A DNA stretch of 64,000 nucleotides from positions 12,814,001 to 12,878,000 of the forward strand of contig JAWZYU010000001.1 of the NCBI GenBank assembly GCA_038380435.1. The letters run 5' to 3'. Below are positions 1 through 11,270 of the stretch, in pieces. Both the position numbers and the translations under genes were made by a program. The notes under the pieces were generated by a model. The model had not been told where the DNA came from. It worked only from the letters and a program-made list of their open reading frames with translations, and searched no databases. The number at the start of each line of letters is the position of its first letter. Within the stretch, counting starts at the first letter, position 1. The DNA is from Ryuthela nishihirai. Its lineage: Eukaryota; Arthropoda; Arachnida; Araneae; Heptathelidae.

Positions 1-264
1 TCGGTGAAAATCAAAATAGATGCTCATAATAGATGCATAGGATGTTTTAAGTTGTAGATCACGGAAACGTTGCAAAATTATGGATGCGATGAATCTTTTG
101 AGGTGATATTCGATATGCCGGTGCTGGAGAGCTAAAAATTGGTGAATATGGTTATTTTGGGCATTAAAACTCAGAAATGAGAGGAATTTTCAGATTCGGT
201 GTGGTGTTCAAGGTTAAATAGGGGTTGGAGTGACCAGCAAGAAATCAAGAGGTGTTGACGGCAC

Positions 265-415
265 CAATTGAATATTAATATTTTGAATGTTAATTTTTTT
301 AATATTAATTTTGAATATTAATATTAATAAATTTGAATATTAATATTTCGAATATTAATATTTTTTCACAAAAGAAAATTATTATTATTTTCCCACAAAG
401 AATATTAATGTTCTT
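265..415. repeat. AT-rich GAATATTAAT-type simple repeat
   Basis: Short tracts built from GAATATTAAT and TTAATATT follow one another with small variations. No coding potential is visible. The surrounding 1-515 is AT-rich DNA outside the palindrome in which I see nothing else. Confidence 0.6.
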
Positions 416-1071
416 TCAGTACTGTATAGGTCAGTCCTATAGTGCTCTAGAGCTAATAATAATAATCTGTACCACATGACAATGCTAATGTAGAAAGAAT
501 ATTCAGTTGATGTGTTGTTCAAATGATGTCATTATGTTACAATTTAAAAAATTTGTTGGTGAAATGTGAAGGTCATGACGTTTGAATTCAAGAAATGATT
601 TTCACCAATACCTCCGGCGGGAGGGAGAGAAACGCAATTATGTAGTTCTTAGGGATGAATAAAAAATTATTTTGGGTTCCATAGGAATTGATAAACTATT
701 ATGATTCATGCTTTTCGAATCTCTCGAAAATTTAAAATGCGCCCTTTGAAAGACGGGAAAATTAAAAACTTCAAACGAACATTTCTAATGATTTATTTCG
801 GCTAGAAATTGATATTTGTGTGCAGTCTAAATGTTTTAGCAGTTTACCGTTTGTTTCATTGTTATTTGTTTTTGAACTAATGAACCCCGCATTTGCTAAG
901 ACTGGGGTTGAACACACATCAACAGCATTGAAAAAAGAACACCCAGAAGGAATTCCTTTATGAACGTCATATGTTAATAGTTAAGGGCGGCAGAAACTGT
1001 GATCCAAGATTGAAAGTCATTGGATGAAATAATGACGTCACTGAGGACGACAACATGCAAATATACGCAGC

Positions 1072-1314
1072 GTGTATTTAAAACAATACTATATGACACA
1101 ACTGAAACATTGTATATAGAGGAATGGTGAAACTTTGCAAGAATTGGCTAGTGATACTGAGCGTTTACCTAGATTAGCTTATAGTAACTGTCCACCAGAA
1201 ATTCAAGATAACTTAGCTCAATTGCAATTTATTGATTCTGTTACTGACCCTGAGACTCAACAATCTCTGAGGATGTTGGAAGGTGAAACCTTAAAATCAG
1301 CTGTAGTACATGCA
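1072..1314 (+). pseudogene. Ty3-like gag fragment, left arm
   Basis: The translation has the 'ETLQELASD.ERL..LAY..CP' and 'FID.VTD.ETQ.SL' pattern seen in the Gag region of many arthropod Ty3/gypsy-type retrotransposons. Only about 80 codons remain, with no protease, reverse transcriptase or LTR. This copy has a TAG stop where the right-arm copy has CAG (Q). It ends where the hAT terminus begins near 1,315. Family assignment is by recognition of the motif pattern only. Confidence 0.5.
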
Positions 1315-2191
1315 AGGCCGGCCCTATGGTTGCTGGTACCTTGGGCAATCTGAAATTCGGCGGCCTTTCTAAGTATAATTATAAAAAATTTCACAAGGAA
1401 AAAACTAAAAATATAGAAATGAGTTTATTACCTGGGTTGCTTTTTTAACAAACATTGAACACTAATATTGTTTTTTTTTCTGAACCAGTATTTGGACAGT
1501 ATGAACAATTCGCCTACGTAAAACATATTTTTTTCTAGCCTTTAGTTCAGCAAATCTTTTTATGGCACTTTCTATATTTATATTCTTTGCAATATCATTT
1601 TCTATAGACAAAATTGCCAAAGAATTCATTCTGTCTTCAGAAATGGATGACCGTATGTTTTTATAAGCTTTAATTTACTAAAGCTTCTCTCGCCAGCGGC
1701 CACAGATTAAGAATAATGCTTACAGTACCTATTACTGTGGCCGCTGGCGAGAGAAGCAAAGCATTATTCTTAATGCAACCCACAGATTTGGCACGACATC
1801 CTGTAACTTATTAGTGTTTATGAACCTACCGGCTTCTATTGGAAGCTTTACATCTTCAGGAAATAATTCTTTGACTATATCTAGTTCAGTCACGAGATCA
1901 CATCCATTTATATCATTATTTTCTTGGTACCTTAACTTATTCTACAAAACTGAAATTTTCATGTGACTGTAAGTATTCATGAGCATGCTTCCAGTCATTA
2001 ATTCCAGATTTTCCTAATATTGACTGGAGAAGCCAAAAATTTGCAACAAAAGCAATAAATTTTATTGGTGCTCTCTGATTAAATAAGCCACCTTCTAAGA
2101 AAATTCTCACCATTGTTTATTTTCCTATATATCATTGTCACATAGAAACTACGTTTATTTGCATCTTTTGGAAGACTGTACTGTTTATTAA
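1315..2191 (-). mobile_element. hAT (ZMYM1-like) element, 3' part, left arm
   Basis: This is the terminus plus the 3' half of a hAT transposase on the minus strand, reading outward from the 10.8-kb insertion that cuts the element in two. The C-terminal dimerisation region ('SIENDIAK', 'ERSFSKLK') is recognisable on the minus strand, but frames are broken. The palindromic 48-nt insertion at 1,683-1,757 disrupts the conserved GERSFSKLK block. The other half lies at 13,018-13,952. Confidence 0.7.
1683..1757. repeat. Fold-back insertion in hAT coding region (left arm)
   Basis: A 23-nt block starting GCTTCTCTCGCCAGCGG is followed after four bases by a 48-nt stretch whose end is its exact reverse complement. 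See the right-arm copy at 22,444-22,518, which has the same structure in mirror orientation. Confidence 0.9.
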
Positions 2192-2261
2192 CCCTTTCGC
2201 TACCATACCGGCCGTTCCGGCCGAATCCCTTTCGCTACCATACCGGCCCGTCGGCCGGGGA
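2192..2261. repeat. Tandem 35-bp duplication of the TTAA-element terminus
   Basis: The terminal sequence CCCTTTCGCTACCATACCGG begins at 2,192 and again at 2,227, each followed by a GC-rich segment rich in CCGGCC. The opposite end of the element has a single terminal copy. Confidence 0.85.
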
Positions 2262-4169
2262 GAAGGTAGGTTGAACGGGTGAACTCTCCCTCCCCTCTTT
2301 GTGCCTCTCCCGCTCAGATGGTTCAAACGACCATCAATTAACGTCTAATTGCCTAACTGCCTGCATCCCTCCAGGCAACAGGGGGACTCTAATAGTCGAC
2401 TGCAGAATGTGGGTTGTTTATTGCTTTATTGAAACTTACATTTCGGCAAAGAGCAAAGGAAACATGGAATAATTTTTTCGGATTTGAAGGGAAGAGAAAA
2501 ACGTCTTAGGACCGAATAATATATTCATGCATTGATAGGTTCTCAACAGAAAGTAGAAACAGTTGAAATTGTTAAAGGTTTGATCAAGAGGGAATCAAAT
2601 TCACAACTCTACAATTTATTAAAAGAGTTTTTTATGGAAAAATGTGATTATTGACAATCACTTTTGAAGATCTGACTGCGGTCTGCCTAAATACCTACTT
2701 TTGATATTTTTAATATTCAGTGAGTTATAGAATCTGGAATATTTAACATTAACTTACCTCGTTAACCAAAAATCATTCAAAATTCATGTATTGTTCAATC
2801 GTTACATATGCAGCTAAAATATACATTTTATTAAAGTTTACAGAATGTTTGTTTTTCATTTTAATATGTTGAATTAATTTTTCAAGTTTTAATTGAGTAC
2901 ATTTTCCAGCTTACAAAATTATTTGGATACTGAACAATTATTTGTGAATAATTCAACATTTAAAGAGATTTGATAGAGACCTCAAGTATAACTATAGTCA
3001 TATTTTGTCCATATTAATATTACTTAAGAAGTTACTGATATCTGAATATGACTCCATGTTCAAATAACATGAAACGTTTTTTCTGTTCAGTACCTACGTA
3101 TAGATATAATGCTTAGACAACAATATAAAAGAATTTCCACATTTTATTAACAGAATGCTAACATTTTTGAAGCTTTCTAATTTAAAATATAAGATTTTAT
3201 GGTAAAATGTTACAACAAAAAAAATGAAGATCCACATTTAATGGAGCTAATTCTTAAATTTCAATAATAATCTCTTATTATTTAAGGAGTTGCATATGCT
3301 GGAATATTTAACAGAAACAATGCGTAAGGAACTTATATAATCTTTACTAACAGAGCAATAATTATTTATACAAACTTCCAAAATAAACAATTATTTGATA
3401 AAATTGGTTACATATTTGTTTCATATTATTTTTCATTCATTTTCATTTATTATTGGGGTGGAGGGGAGGGCATGTCCCTCGTTCCCCCGTCTTCAGAATG
3501 TTAGTAACCGGATTGGAGATGAAAATAATATGAAACAAATATGTAACACGATTTTTCAAAAGAATTTTAAGACCACTGCAACGGAGTAGCAATTTTATAC
3601 TGAAACACCAACTCAGTTATTTTCCATCTTTTATTTCTTTTCCGGTTCGATCCAGTTAATTGACCTTCCCATATTTTTTTTTCTAGATCCGACCTATATA
3701 AAATTATTATATAGTTTTAAAGTACTTCTGGAATAGATTTCTGATACAATGAGCTTGTTAAATATTTAAATTTCTATAACCCTTTAAATATTGAGTGAAT
3801 TATGTGGAAAATATAGAATTAAAGAGTCACGTGTTATGATGACTAATTTATCTTCAATGAAACACTATACACTAAAATTTTACATTACCTACGAATATGC
3901 TTTCCTTTCACATCATGAAATGCTCTATCTAAATCGGCAATGGATATATTACTGCAAATGGCGACATTCCGAAAAGTTCCAACCCACTTTTCCTTCACCA
4001 ATCCACTTTTTTTTCAATACTAACCAAAGCCTATAGAAATATGTTATATACAACATAAGTTTTGTGCGAACATGCCGAAAACGTGCTCCAAGAAAATTCT
4101 CTCATAAAGCTTAGGTAGTTAGTATTATATATAGCACTCTAAAATAAATAAAATATTAAATTATTAGAG

Positions 4170-4330
4170 CAGCCTGTCACAGAGATGTGAGAGAAGCCTG
4201 TTAGTACGCATAATACACTATGGAGAAGAACTGGGATGAAGGCGAAACATCAGTAGAAAGACAACACAGAAAAAGAAAGATCCATGCCTCATCAGGGATT
4301 CGAATCCACGTCCCGTTGGTTATTAGCTCT
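4170..4330 (-). mobile_element. SINE family 2 (tRNA head), minus strand
   Basis: The body 'CAGACCTCTGTGGCAAGCAGCTG' type is recognisable in reverse, with the B-box-like head remnant 'GGATTCGAATCC'. It is diverged and lies immediately before the start of segmental copy A. Confidence 0.6.
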
Positions 4331-4374
4331 CTGATTAGGAACCAAGTAAATAGTAAAGAGACAAAGTTATTTTG

Positions 4375-4640
4375 GGGTGGTTAAGTCTTAGGTTTAACCT
4401 CTAAACTGCACCCTTTTCCACACAAAAGGCTAAATGGCCAAGTCAAAAGGGCTTAAAGAAAGTTGGTGTAGGAGATACACTGGGCAGCTATTAGTAGGAG
4501 ACAGATGCTAATCTCCCGTCAAGAGAATTCAGTGAATTCTGTTACTTATACAGGGTATTGCGTTTTACCCACAGGTTAATGTCCCATCTGACGGACGGCA
4601 ATCTTCAGAAGCGCAACGATGACCCCCTTCTCACGGGGGT
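4375..4640 (-). mobile_element. SINE family 1, tail part, minus strand
   Basis: Reverse-oriented pieces of the family 1 body are visible: 'CATTTAGCC...GTG' tail remnants near 4,420 and 'GTCCCATCTGACGGACGG' near 4,580, matching 27,000-27,225 in reverse. Diverged; the head is not seen. Confidence 0.45.
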
Positions 4641-4740
4641 TAACGGAAGAAAATCTGAGTGCAATCGCATTTGGGAGTAGAAATTGGGAAAATGAAATTG
4701 TGAGTCTGGAGCTCTGTCAAATGGGTCAACCTGCTCCCTC

Positions 4741-4803
4741 CACACACACACACACACACACAGACACCCCATGCTGTGTGTGTGTGGGGGGGGGGGGGGG
4801 GGG
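4741..4803. repeat. CA/TG microsatellite with poly-G run
   Basis: A (CA)n tract, a short spacer, a (TG)n tract and then about 18 G in a row. The paralogous place in copy B (about 31,505-31,545) lacks the expansion. Confidence 0.9.
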
Positions 4804-4807
4804 TAGA

Positions 4808-5000
4808 GCCGTAACTAGCTATATTTGTGCCAGAGGCAAGAATAGAAATTGCACCGCTATATAGTTTCATAGCAGTCTTTTTCTGAGCCTCCTCATCTTG
4901 TATTTTTCTGAACCCCTCATTTTGTATTTTTATGCGCCCCTCATCTTGTGCGCCCGAGGCTAATGCTTTACTTGCCTCACCGTTGTTACAGCCTTGGTAG
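4808..5000. mobile_element. Probable hAT-type MITE
   Basis: A stretch from AGAGCCGTAACTAGC to the inverted-like end GTTACAGCC. Related copies are at about 31,548-31,733 and, inverted, at about 31,081-31,250, with internal repeats of the form CCTCATCTTGT. The class is inferred from the end sequence and the lack of coding capacity. Confidence 0.45.
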
Positions 5001-5042
5001 TTCTGGGGAGAGCTGAAAGGGGACCATATTGATTTTCATGTA

Positions 5043-5256
5043 CAGTCGCTCAAAAAAGTATCCGAACACTATGGTTGATTACAGAATTCAGAAACAATAT
5101 CTGGCAACGATTTTTTAAGAAATTAGTGATCTGGCAACCTTCGTGTACTGTACATGAAGGTTGCCAAATCACTAATTTCTAAAAAAAATCATTGCCAGAT
5201 ATTCTTTCTGAATTCTGTAATCAACCGTAGTGTTCGGATACTTTTTTGAGCGACTG
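5043..5256. mobile_element. Mariner-type palindromic MITE with TA duplication
   Basis: The two halves, beginning CAGTCGCTCAAAAAAGTATC and ending in its reverse complement, fold into one long hairpin. It is flanked by TA at 5,041-5,042 and 5,257-5,258. Copy B of the segmental duplication has the same flanks with one TA and no insert near 31,780. The ends and TA target fit the Tc1/mariner superfamily. There is no coding capacity. Confidence 0.85.
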
Positions 5257-5604
5257 TACCGTACACATACTGTGGAAAAATACGTTTTGAAAGATCGCTT
5301 CCAAGATGAGAAAAATCATACGCTGCCCTTTCCGGAAAGAATAATTTCTGTCAAAACACTGGAGGAACATATATCGCCTCTGGAGAATGTAGGATGTTCC
5401 TTTTCAAAGAGAACAAAATTTATCCTTTTCCAAATTTTGTACTTTTTAACAGTGATAATTCGGACCAACAGATGATTTGGACCGTACAGGAGCTTGGGAT
5501 TACGGTTCGAAAAAAGAGCAATATTGGTTGAAAATCTTAGCAGAAGTGTTATTTTAAAATCCATTTTATAAAATCACTCTACAGCAGATACCTTTAGTTG
5601 AGTT

Positions 5605-5970
5605 ATTTACCGCTCAGTCGTACTCTTGTGCACACAATTAGCTAAATGCCAAGTAATAAGGACCTCAAAGGCTCATACATGGGTAGGATAAAGAAGACTC
5701 TTTGGGCAGTTGTTAAGAGACAGATGGAAACCTCTCTTCAAGGCCATCAATAAATGTGGACAGAGTGTGGTTTTCCTCCACACGGACCACGGCGTTTCGT
5801 CACAACCGTAGGAATTCATCGTTCCAAGCCCATCGGTTCTGCTTTCTCACCAAATGAATGCTTTGGATTTAATGGAAATAAGTCTCAACGCTGCTATATT
5901 TGGGACTCGAACCTGGAAACTATAGAGTAGAGGCTTCCAACACTATCAACTAAGCCAAACAGTCACCTTT
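5605..5970 (-). mobile_element. SINE family 1 copy (segmental copy A)
   Basis: On the minus strand it starts with a tRNA-like head (GGCTTAGTTGATAG, then the B-box-like GGTTCGAGTCCC). It ends with the family tail resembling 'GCATTTAGCTAATTGTGTGCA'. The paralogous copy is at 32,240-32,610. Confidence 0.6.
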
Positions 5971-7544
5971 GTCACCAAACACTACTTTTAGGCACTAATT
6001 TCCATGTTACTCAAGTTTTTACAATGAGCATTGTATTCTTTAAGGTTTTGAAGGAATACACTCATAATTAATGAGAAATGTGTCTGGAAATTTAAGACAG
6101 GAAATTATAAATTCACTACCAACGTAGCATGCCATACTTGACACGCTAGAAATATCCTCCCCCCCCCCCTTCTCACAGTTTCCAGTAAGTTTGCCATAAA
6201 GCCCATAAAAGGATATTATTCAGCTCAAAATATACTTCGATATAAATTTCAACTAAATAGCTTAGTTGATTGCTAGTAACATTTACAGAGAAGCAACATT
6301 GCCCCCCCCCACCTTCCCAAATAAGAAGAAAAATACACTTCGACATTCTGATAATAAAAAATATTTAGATCGATAATTTTCGTAATTTTTCCATGTAACT
6401 TACGAGAGAAGGAAATGGAACACAATTAGCAACTAGAAGAATACATATCGCCTCTGTTGAAAAAGGGATACTCGTTTTCAAAAAGAATGAAGTTCATATT
6501 TTCGATCTTTACATTCCTCTCATATTAGAAATTTGATGTAATGGATGATTGGAAAAATGCAGGCATTAATATTTTATTAGTAACTTTACCACACAAATGG
6601 AGTTTCTCATTAAGCAAAAAATTGCATTTTCCGAGCTATATTTTGGAAGCACGAAGCCAATCATTGCTGCCAATGTAAACTATGTAACCACCATAACCTA
6701 TCATGCAAATTTCAAACTTCTATCATAAACATATTGTTGGCAATGTTTGTTAAATATTGTGGCATTTTCACACTTTTTCCACCATTATAGGACGTTATTG
6801 AAATATTCGGGGAAAGTGCGATTGCAATATTTCATCAATACCTATCTAATCAAAAAGAATTTTTAATAATGTTTCGAAATACGAAAACAATATGCACACA
6901 CAGGCAGACAGATCACAAAGTGGAGCTACTTTTCCTTTTATAACTAGGCTCAAAACTACATTTTCTTTATAATACCTGTAATCCATTCTGTAATACACCA
7001 CGAAATTTTAAATAGTTTTGTAGTATGAACTTTCTTAATATTTTTGTGAATACCACTGTGAACTTTCTTAAATTTTTGCCTAAGAAACCAGGATTATCTT
7101 TTTTTTTACGCTGCAAAACTTTTGTACATATTGCCTCTTTTAGTAAAATTGGAATCAGATGACTTATTTGTATTTTTTCAATTATTTTTTGAAACTTTTG
7201 CCTCTAAAACTGGTCCGATTTTTTTTTTCCGTTTGAATAGCGTATTTGTCACAAGTGATAAGGAATATTTCAAGAAATGTAATTGTGTTGTAAATAGTTA
7301 AGTGTTCATGATTTATGTCCAAAGGCATAAATTCCTAAGACTAGCGTCATTCCGCTTAACTTTCGAAAACTATAGTACAAAACATTCTTCGCAAAAACAA
7401 TAAATGCAATACTGATCTTCATTTACTTTAGGCTGCTGGTAAAAAATACTGAAGTTGTAAAGCAACCACCATCTGATGAATTCCTGAACCATTTTTCAGC
7501 AGCACATCTCGGCATGCAATTTATTAATATGTTTCTTGGCTACT

Positions 7545-7675
7545 TATCAAAGTGACTTGGGTTCGAGCCCCGGGTAAGGCATGTTTGTGTTGTTTCCCCG
7601 CTGAGGTCTCGCCCTCCTCTTTGGCAGGTTCCTGTCAGACCTCTGTGGCAAGCAGCTGCTTGAGGGGAATATTTA
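7545..7675 (+). mobile_element. SINE family 2 copy
   Basis: The head fragment ends in the B-box-like GGTTCGAGCCCCGG. The family body follows: 'CTGAGGTCTCGCC', 'GTTCCTGTCAGACCTCTGTG' and 'GCAGCTGCTTGAGG'. The paralogue is at 34,150-34,305. Confidence 0.75.
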
Positions 7676-9117
7676 TTTATTTTTATATAATTTGACCTCG
7701 GGGTTAGTTCGGAAATATTCTTGCTGAAGCAGCATAGTTTACTTTTGGCGGAATGGAAGATTGAATTCAATGCAGAAAAAATATTTGTTTATTTTGATTT
7801 AAATCTCCCTCCTCCACCAGAGTTTGATTTCTCTACCCAATGTTAATTACTGATACCAGAAAAATATAAGAATTAGAAACTGCTTATTAAATCTCATTTT
7901 TCGAATCTAATCATGTTAATCTTTAAAGCTACAGATAAAGCTACAGCAACAGTTTTTTTTGCATGGCTCCGGTGTAATTTTTTATGGGGAGGGGGGCAAA
8001 ATTATTACAGAGTGGAGTAAAACGTTCTTTTTTTTTCAGAGAACGGGAAAGCAAATCAATTTTTCAAAATATAAATATTTGACTCAACTCTTTCATTAAT
8101 CAGAACAGTTGCGGAGACAGTAATCATGCCTATATCACAAAACAAGGCAAATGAGGATGGATGTCTGAAAATAGAACGGAAAAAATGGGATACTTATTTT
8201 TTAAAAATATATGTAGAAATGCTTTCTTATATTAATAAATATAAATGATATGCTTCCGAAAACATAGGAAACGTAAAGGGAAAAATCAATACTACATGTT
8301 GTAAGAAAATAATATTACTATTTAGTAAACTTGTGTTATTTATCATTAATTTATTTTTCGATCAATTTTACCAGGAGAGGGGTAATTGCTCTCTCCTCCC
8401 TTCCAGCTCCCTCTGCCGACACCTATTGATAGCACTTTATAATTTCATTGCTGACTTTTCCGTTTAAACACGGAATTATTCAAAGCATAATTCACTCTTG
8501 ATGAAATAAAAGTTCACTAGAAATTGTTTCTTTCAAAAACTCAAAATAAAGTTCATAGTTCTGATATTGCTTTAAATTTTATGTACTGTTTTCTGCTTAG
8601 CAAATGTATTTTTGAAAGAAGTTTGATTTCATTTTATTTGTTTATTTTTTTTTGTTTCTTTTCGACTTGCTTAGTTTGCAGCGTTGGCTGCCGAATGAAA
8701 GTAAACATTGGCGTTAAGCCTTTTGTTCTGTTTTATTGCATGCCCTAGAATATGGCTCTCCCCGCTTACTGCTGCAATACCCTGCAGGTTAGGGTGGGTT
8801 ACAGAGAATGGTAATATGCATGCTGCTGACCACTGCAAAGCACAGATATTCGCTCCATGCACAATGCCAGCCAAAGTCGCACCTCAATTGTTTCCCGCAG
8901 CTGAAGGTCACATTCTCATCAACTGGTTGCTTTCTAGTGACAATCTGAAGGGTAGTTTCTAGAGATAAGATGCAGTCAGTAAAATGGCTTTTCGACTCTA
9001 AAATTTTTCACTGAGAGCAAATATCTATTTCAATTTACGAAACTGAATTCGGTTTCTTAGGAAAATAAACAGTTTATGGAATGAAATGAAAATAAAAATA
9101 AATTATCTCTCAAACAT

Positions 9118-9215
9118 CTCCTTCTCAGAGAAGTCTGACAGGAACCTGTCAGTATAATACGCTATAGACAAAATTTGTGAGGAAGGCGAGACCGCAGCAG
9201 AAAGACACATCTATG
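9118..9215 (-). mobile_element. SINE family 2 body fragment
   Basis: The reverse-oriented body ('TCTGACAGGAACCTGTCAG' to 'GCGAGACCGCAGCAGAAAGA') without its head. The paralogue is at about 36,355-36,440. Confidence 0.7.
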
Positions 9216-9404
9216 TATAGGGTACGACTTTTTTCAGGTTAAAAATAACTCCATTAGATGAATAATTATCGGGAAAAAAATTCTTCTTTTTTTTCAATTT
9301 GTGTTGAAATAAAAATAATTGAAATATTCAGATATTAGATAATAATTTTATTATTGACATACGATAACATATGCATATCCATTGTTTCTTCGGCGAGAGA
9401 GGCG

Positions 9405-9470
9405 GGTGGTTTAGTCGATAGGCCGGCAGGCTCGTAATCTGCTTGAGGGCAACTACAACTGCTTGAGGGA
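9405..9470 (+). mobile_element. SINE1-SINE2 deletion junction
   Basis: The tRNA-like head of a family 1 SINE ('GTTTAGTCGATAGG...GCTCGTAATCTGC') runs straight into the end of a family 2 SINE ('GCTTGAGGG'). In copy B these two pieces are separated by about 1.6 kb (36,650-38,300). Confidence 0.75.
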
Positions 9471-10011
9471 ATATTTAATTTTTAGAAAAGAATTCATAGC
9501 AGAATATTTACCGGAAGAATGGTTTGCAAAACTATTAAAAATTGGTGGAACTGAAAAAATATAGATATAGATGCATAATTTTAATTCCTATAAAACATAT
9601 AATTTCACGTAATATAATAATAAATGGTTTGAAAACAAATTAATACACAGAACAGTTAACTTTTATAAGTTCAATTTTTATCTATTATTACATAATCATC
9701 CTAAAATTTCGGGTGGGGGGGAGGGGGGATTTTATTTTCCTAACAGCAAAGTTGGGGTATTTAGTTCCTATACTGTACGACTGGCATGTTTAGAGCTCTG
9801 CAATAAACAAATTATAAAATAAAAAATAATTCTTTTGTGAAAAGATAGCAAGAAACTTAACGTCTTTTATTCTAGATAAGCGGTTCTCAAGTGAGGCTAC
9901 TTGATAATTGAAATAACAAAAGAAATTAATGATACTTTTCATTTACGATACAAGGTCGCCATCAAATGAACAATTTACAATAAGCGCATTAATAAATAAA
10001 ATAAAAATAAA

Positions 10012-10211
10012 TACCTCCTCAAGCAGCAGCTTGCCACAGAGGTCTGACAGGAGCCTGTCAGTAAATACGCCATAATAGAGGGATCTGTGAGGATGGCGGG
10101 CCCTCAGCAGATTTTTTCCCTACTGCACGCAGTGTTCCCAAGTGGTCACCCTCCCAGGTACCAAACGCGCCCAAAGCTGCCTAACTTCGGTGGCCGGACG
10201 GTGTTTTCGGA
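10012..10211 (-). mobile_element. SINE family 2 body with 5S rRNA head (copy A)
   Basis: Read on the minus strand, a degenerate 5S rRNA stretch (10,118-10,211) is followed by the family 2 body ('CCGCCATCCTCACAGATCCC', 'CAGGCTCCTGTCAGACCTCT', 'GCAAGCTGCTGCTTGAGG'). The 5S part has lost about ten bases compared with copy B. Confidence 0.7.
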
Positions 10212-11092
10212 TTCAAATTTATAGCATTTGTTATTTAATTATTAAAACATTTACTTCAACCAACGCCGTATTATTAAGTGTATTGGCCGACACAGTACGT
10301 ACCTATTTGATGAGGGGATTGAATTATGGATCAAAAGAAAAAATAGAAGCTTTTGTTATCTGAATTTCTTTTTCTATTTGATTTTATCTTAAAAGCTTAT
10401 TCGTTTTCCTCTTAATGCTGCTGCAGCTCATTTGTTGTCGCGCTGTAATGCGACAACGAGAAAATATCTCCTGTTGACTACTATTCTAGAAGCTGAAGTG
10501 TCGGTGGTTTGACTAAGCAAATAATGATGTGGTTAGAAGATGGAGATATCAACAACTTTTGACTCGCTTCATGTGTAACGAGAGAGACAGGGACGTACCC
10601 AGGGGGCCCGGAATATTGTATTGTTTTGTGCGCACAAATTTCTATTGTTATCCACCCATTCTGTTTTCCGTGATCCCTGGTCTTAGGTTGGTACACGCTG
10701 ACTCTTCCCCCCCCCCCCCCACACACACACACTCTGCCATGGTTACTGGCTTTAGGCATGGGCCATGCTCTTGTCCTTTTCCCTCCTCTCTGCTTTAGTC
10801 ACTTGCTTAATTGAATCACTTACTGAATTACTTTCCAATGTAATTCATAAAAAATGATACACAATTTCATTCTTTTCACCCTCCCAAGTTCAGGTTGTGT
10901 GGTCCAGATCAAATCTCTCTCTCCACTTATATTTATCTTTGCAATCTTGGTCTTGTTATTCATATCTCAGACTTCTCTACCTGCTTTGAAATCCAAAACA
11001 TTTGTATTTGGAACTAAAAATAGATAGAGTTACATTTGGAACACTAAAAGTAGATTAAAAAAAACTAAAAAAATTTATTATTATTTATTAGC

Positions 11093-11270
11093 ATGTTTGT
11101 CTACTGATCAAAGGGACCTAGGTTTAGAGCCCCGGATAAGGCATGGATGTTTGTGTTATTCTTCTGCTGAGGACCAGCCATCCTCACAAATCCCTTCTAC
11201 TATGGCGTATTAAACTGAAAGATTCCTGTCAGACTTCTGTGACAAGCAGCTGTTTGACGAGGGTATATAG
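11093..11270 (+). mobile_element. SINE family 2 copy
   Basis: Head fragment with a diverged B box ('GGTTTAGAGCCCCGG'), then the body 'CTGCTGAGGACCAGCCATCC', 'CTACTATGGCGTATTAAAC' and 'CAGACTTCTGTGACAAGCAG'. It lies inside the TTAA insertion but outside the segmental duplication. A family 1-like tail follows at about 11,420-11,505. Confidence 0.75.

Larger units (their letters stand above)
4331..10555 (+). repeat. Segmental duplication, copy A
   Basis: Direct paralogue of 30,857-39,436, beginning at CTCTGATTA and ending near GATGGAGATATCA. Differences from copy B are a mariner-like MITE present only here (5,043-5,256), a 612-bp insertion absent here, and a deletion of about 1.6 kb between two SINEs at about 9,440. 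The stretches 5,970-7,540 and 7,680-9,110 hold AT-rich DNA with poly-C runs (6,161 and 6,301) and no gene I can support. Confidence 0.85.
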
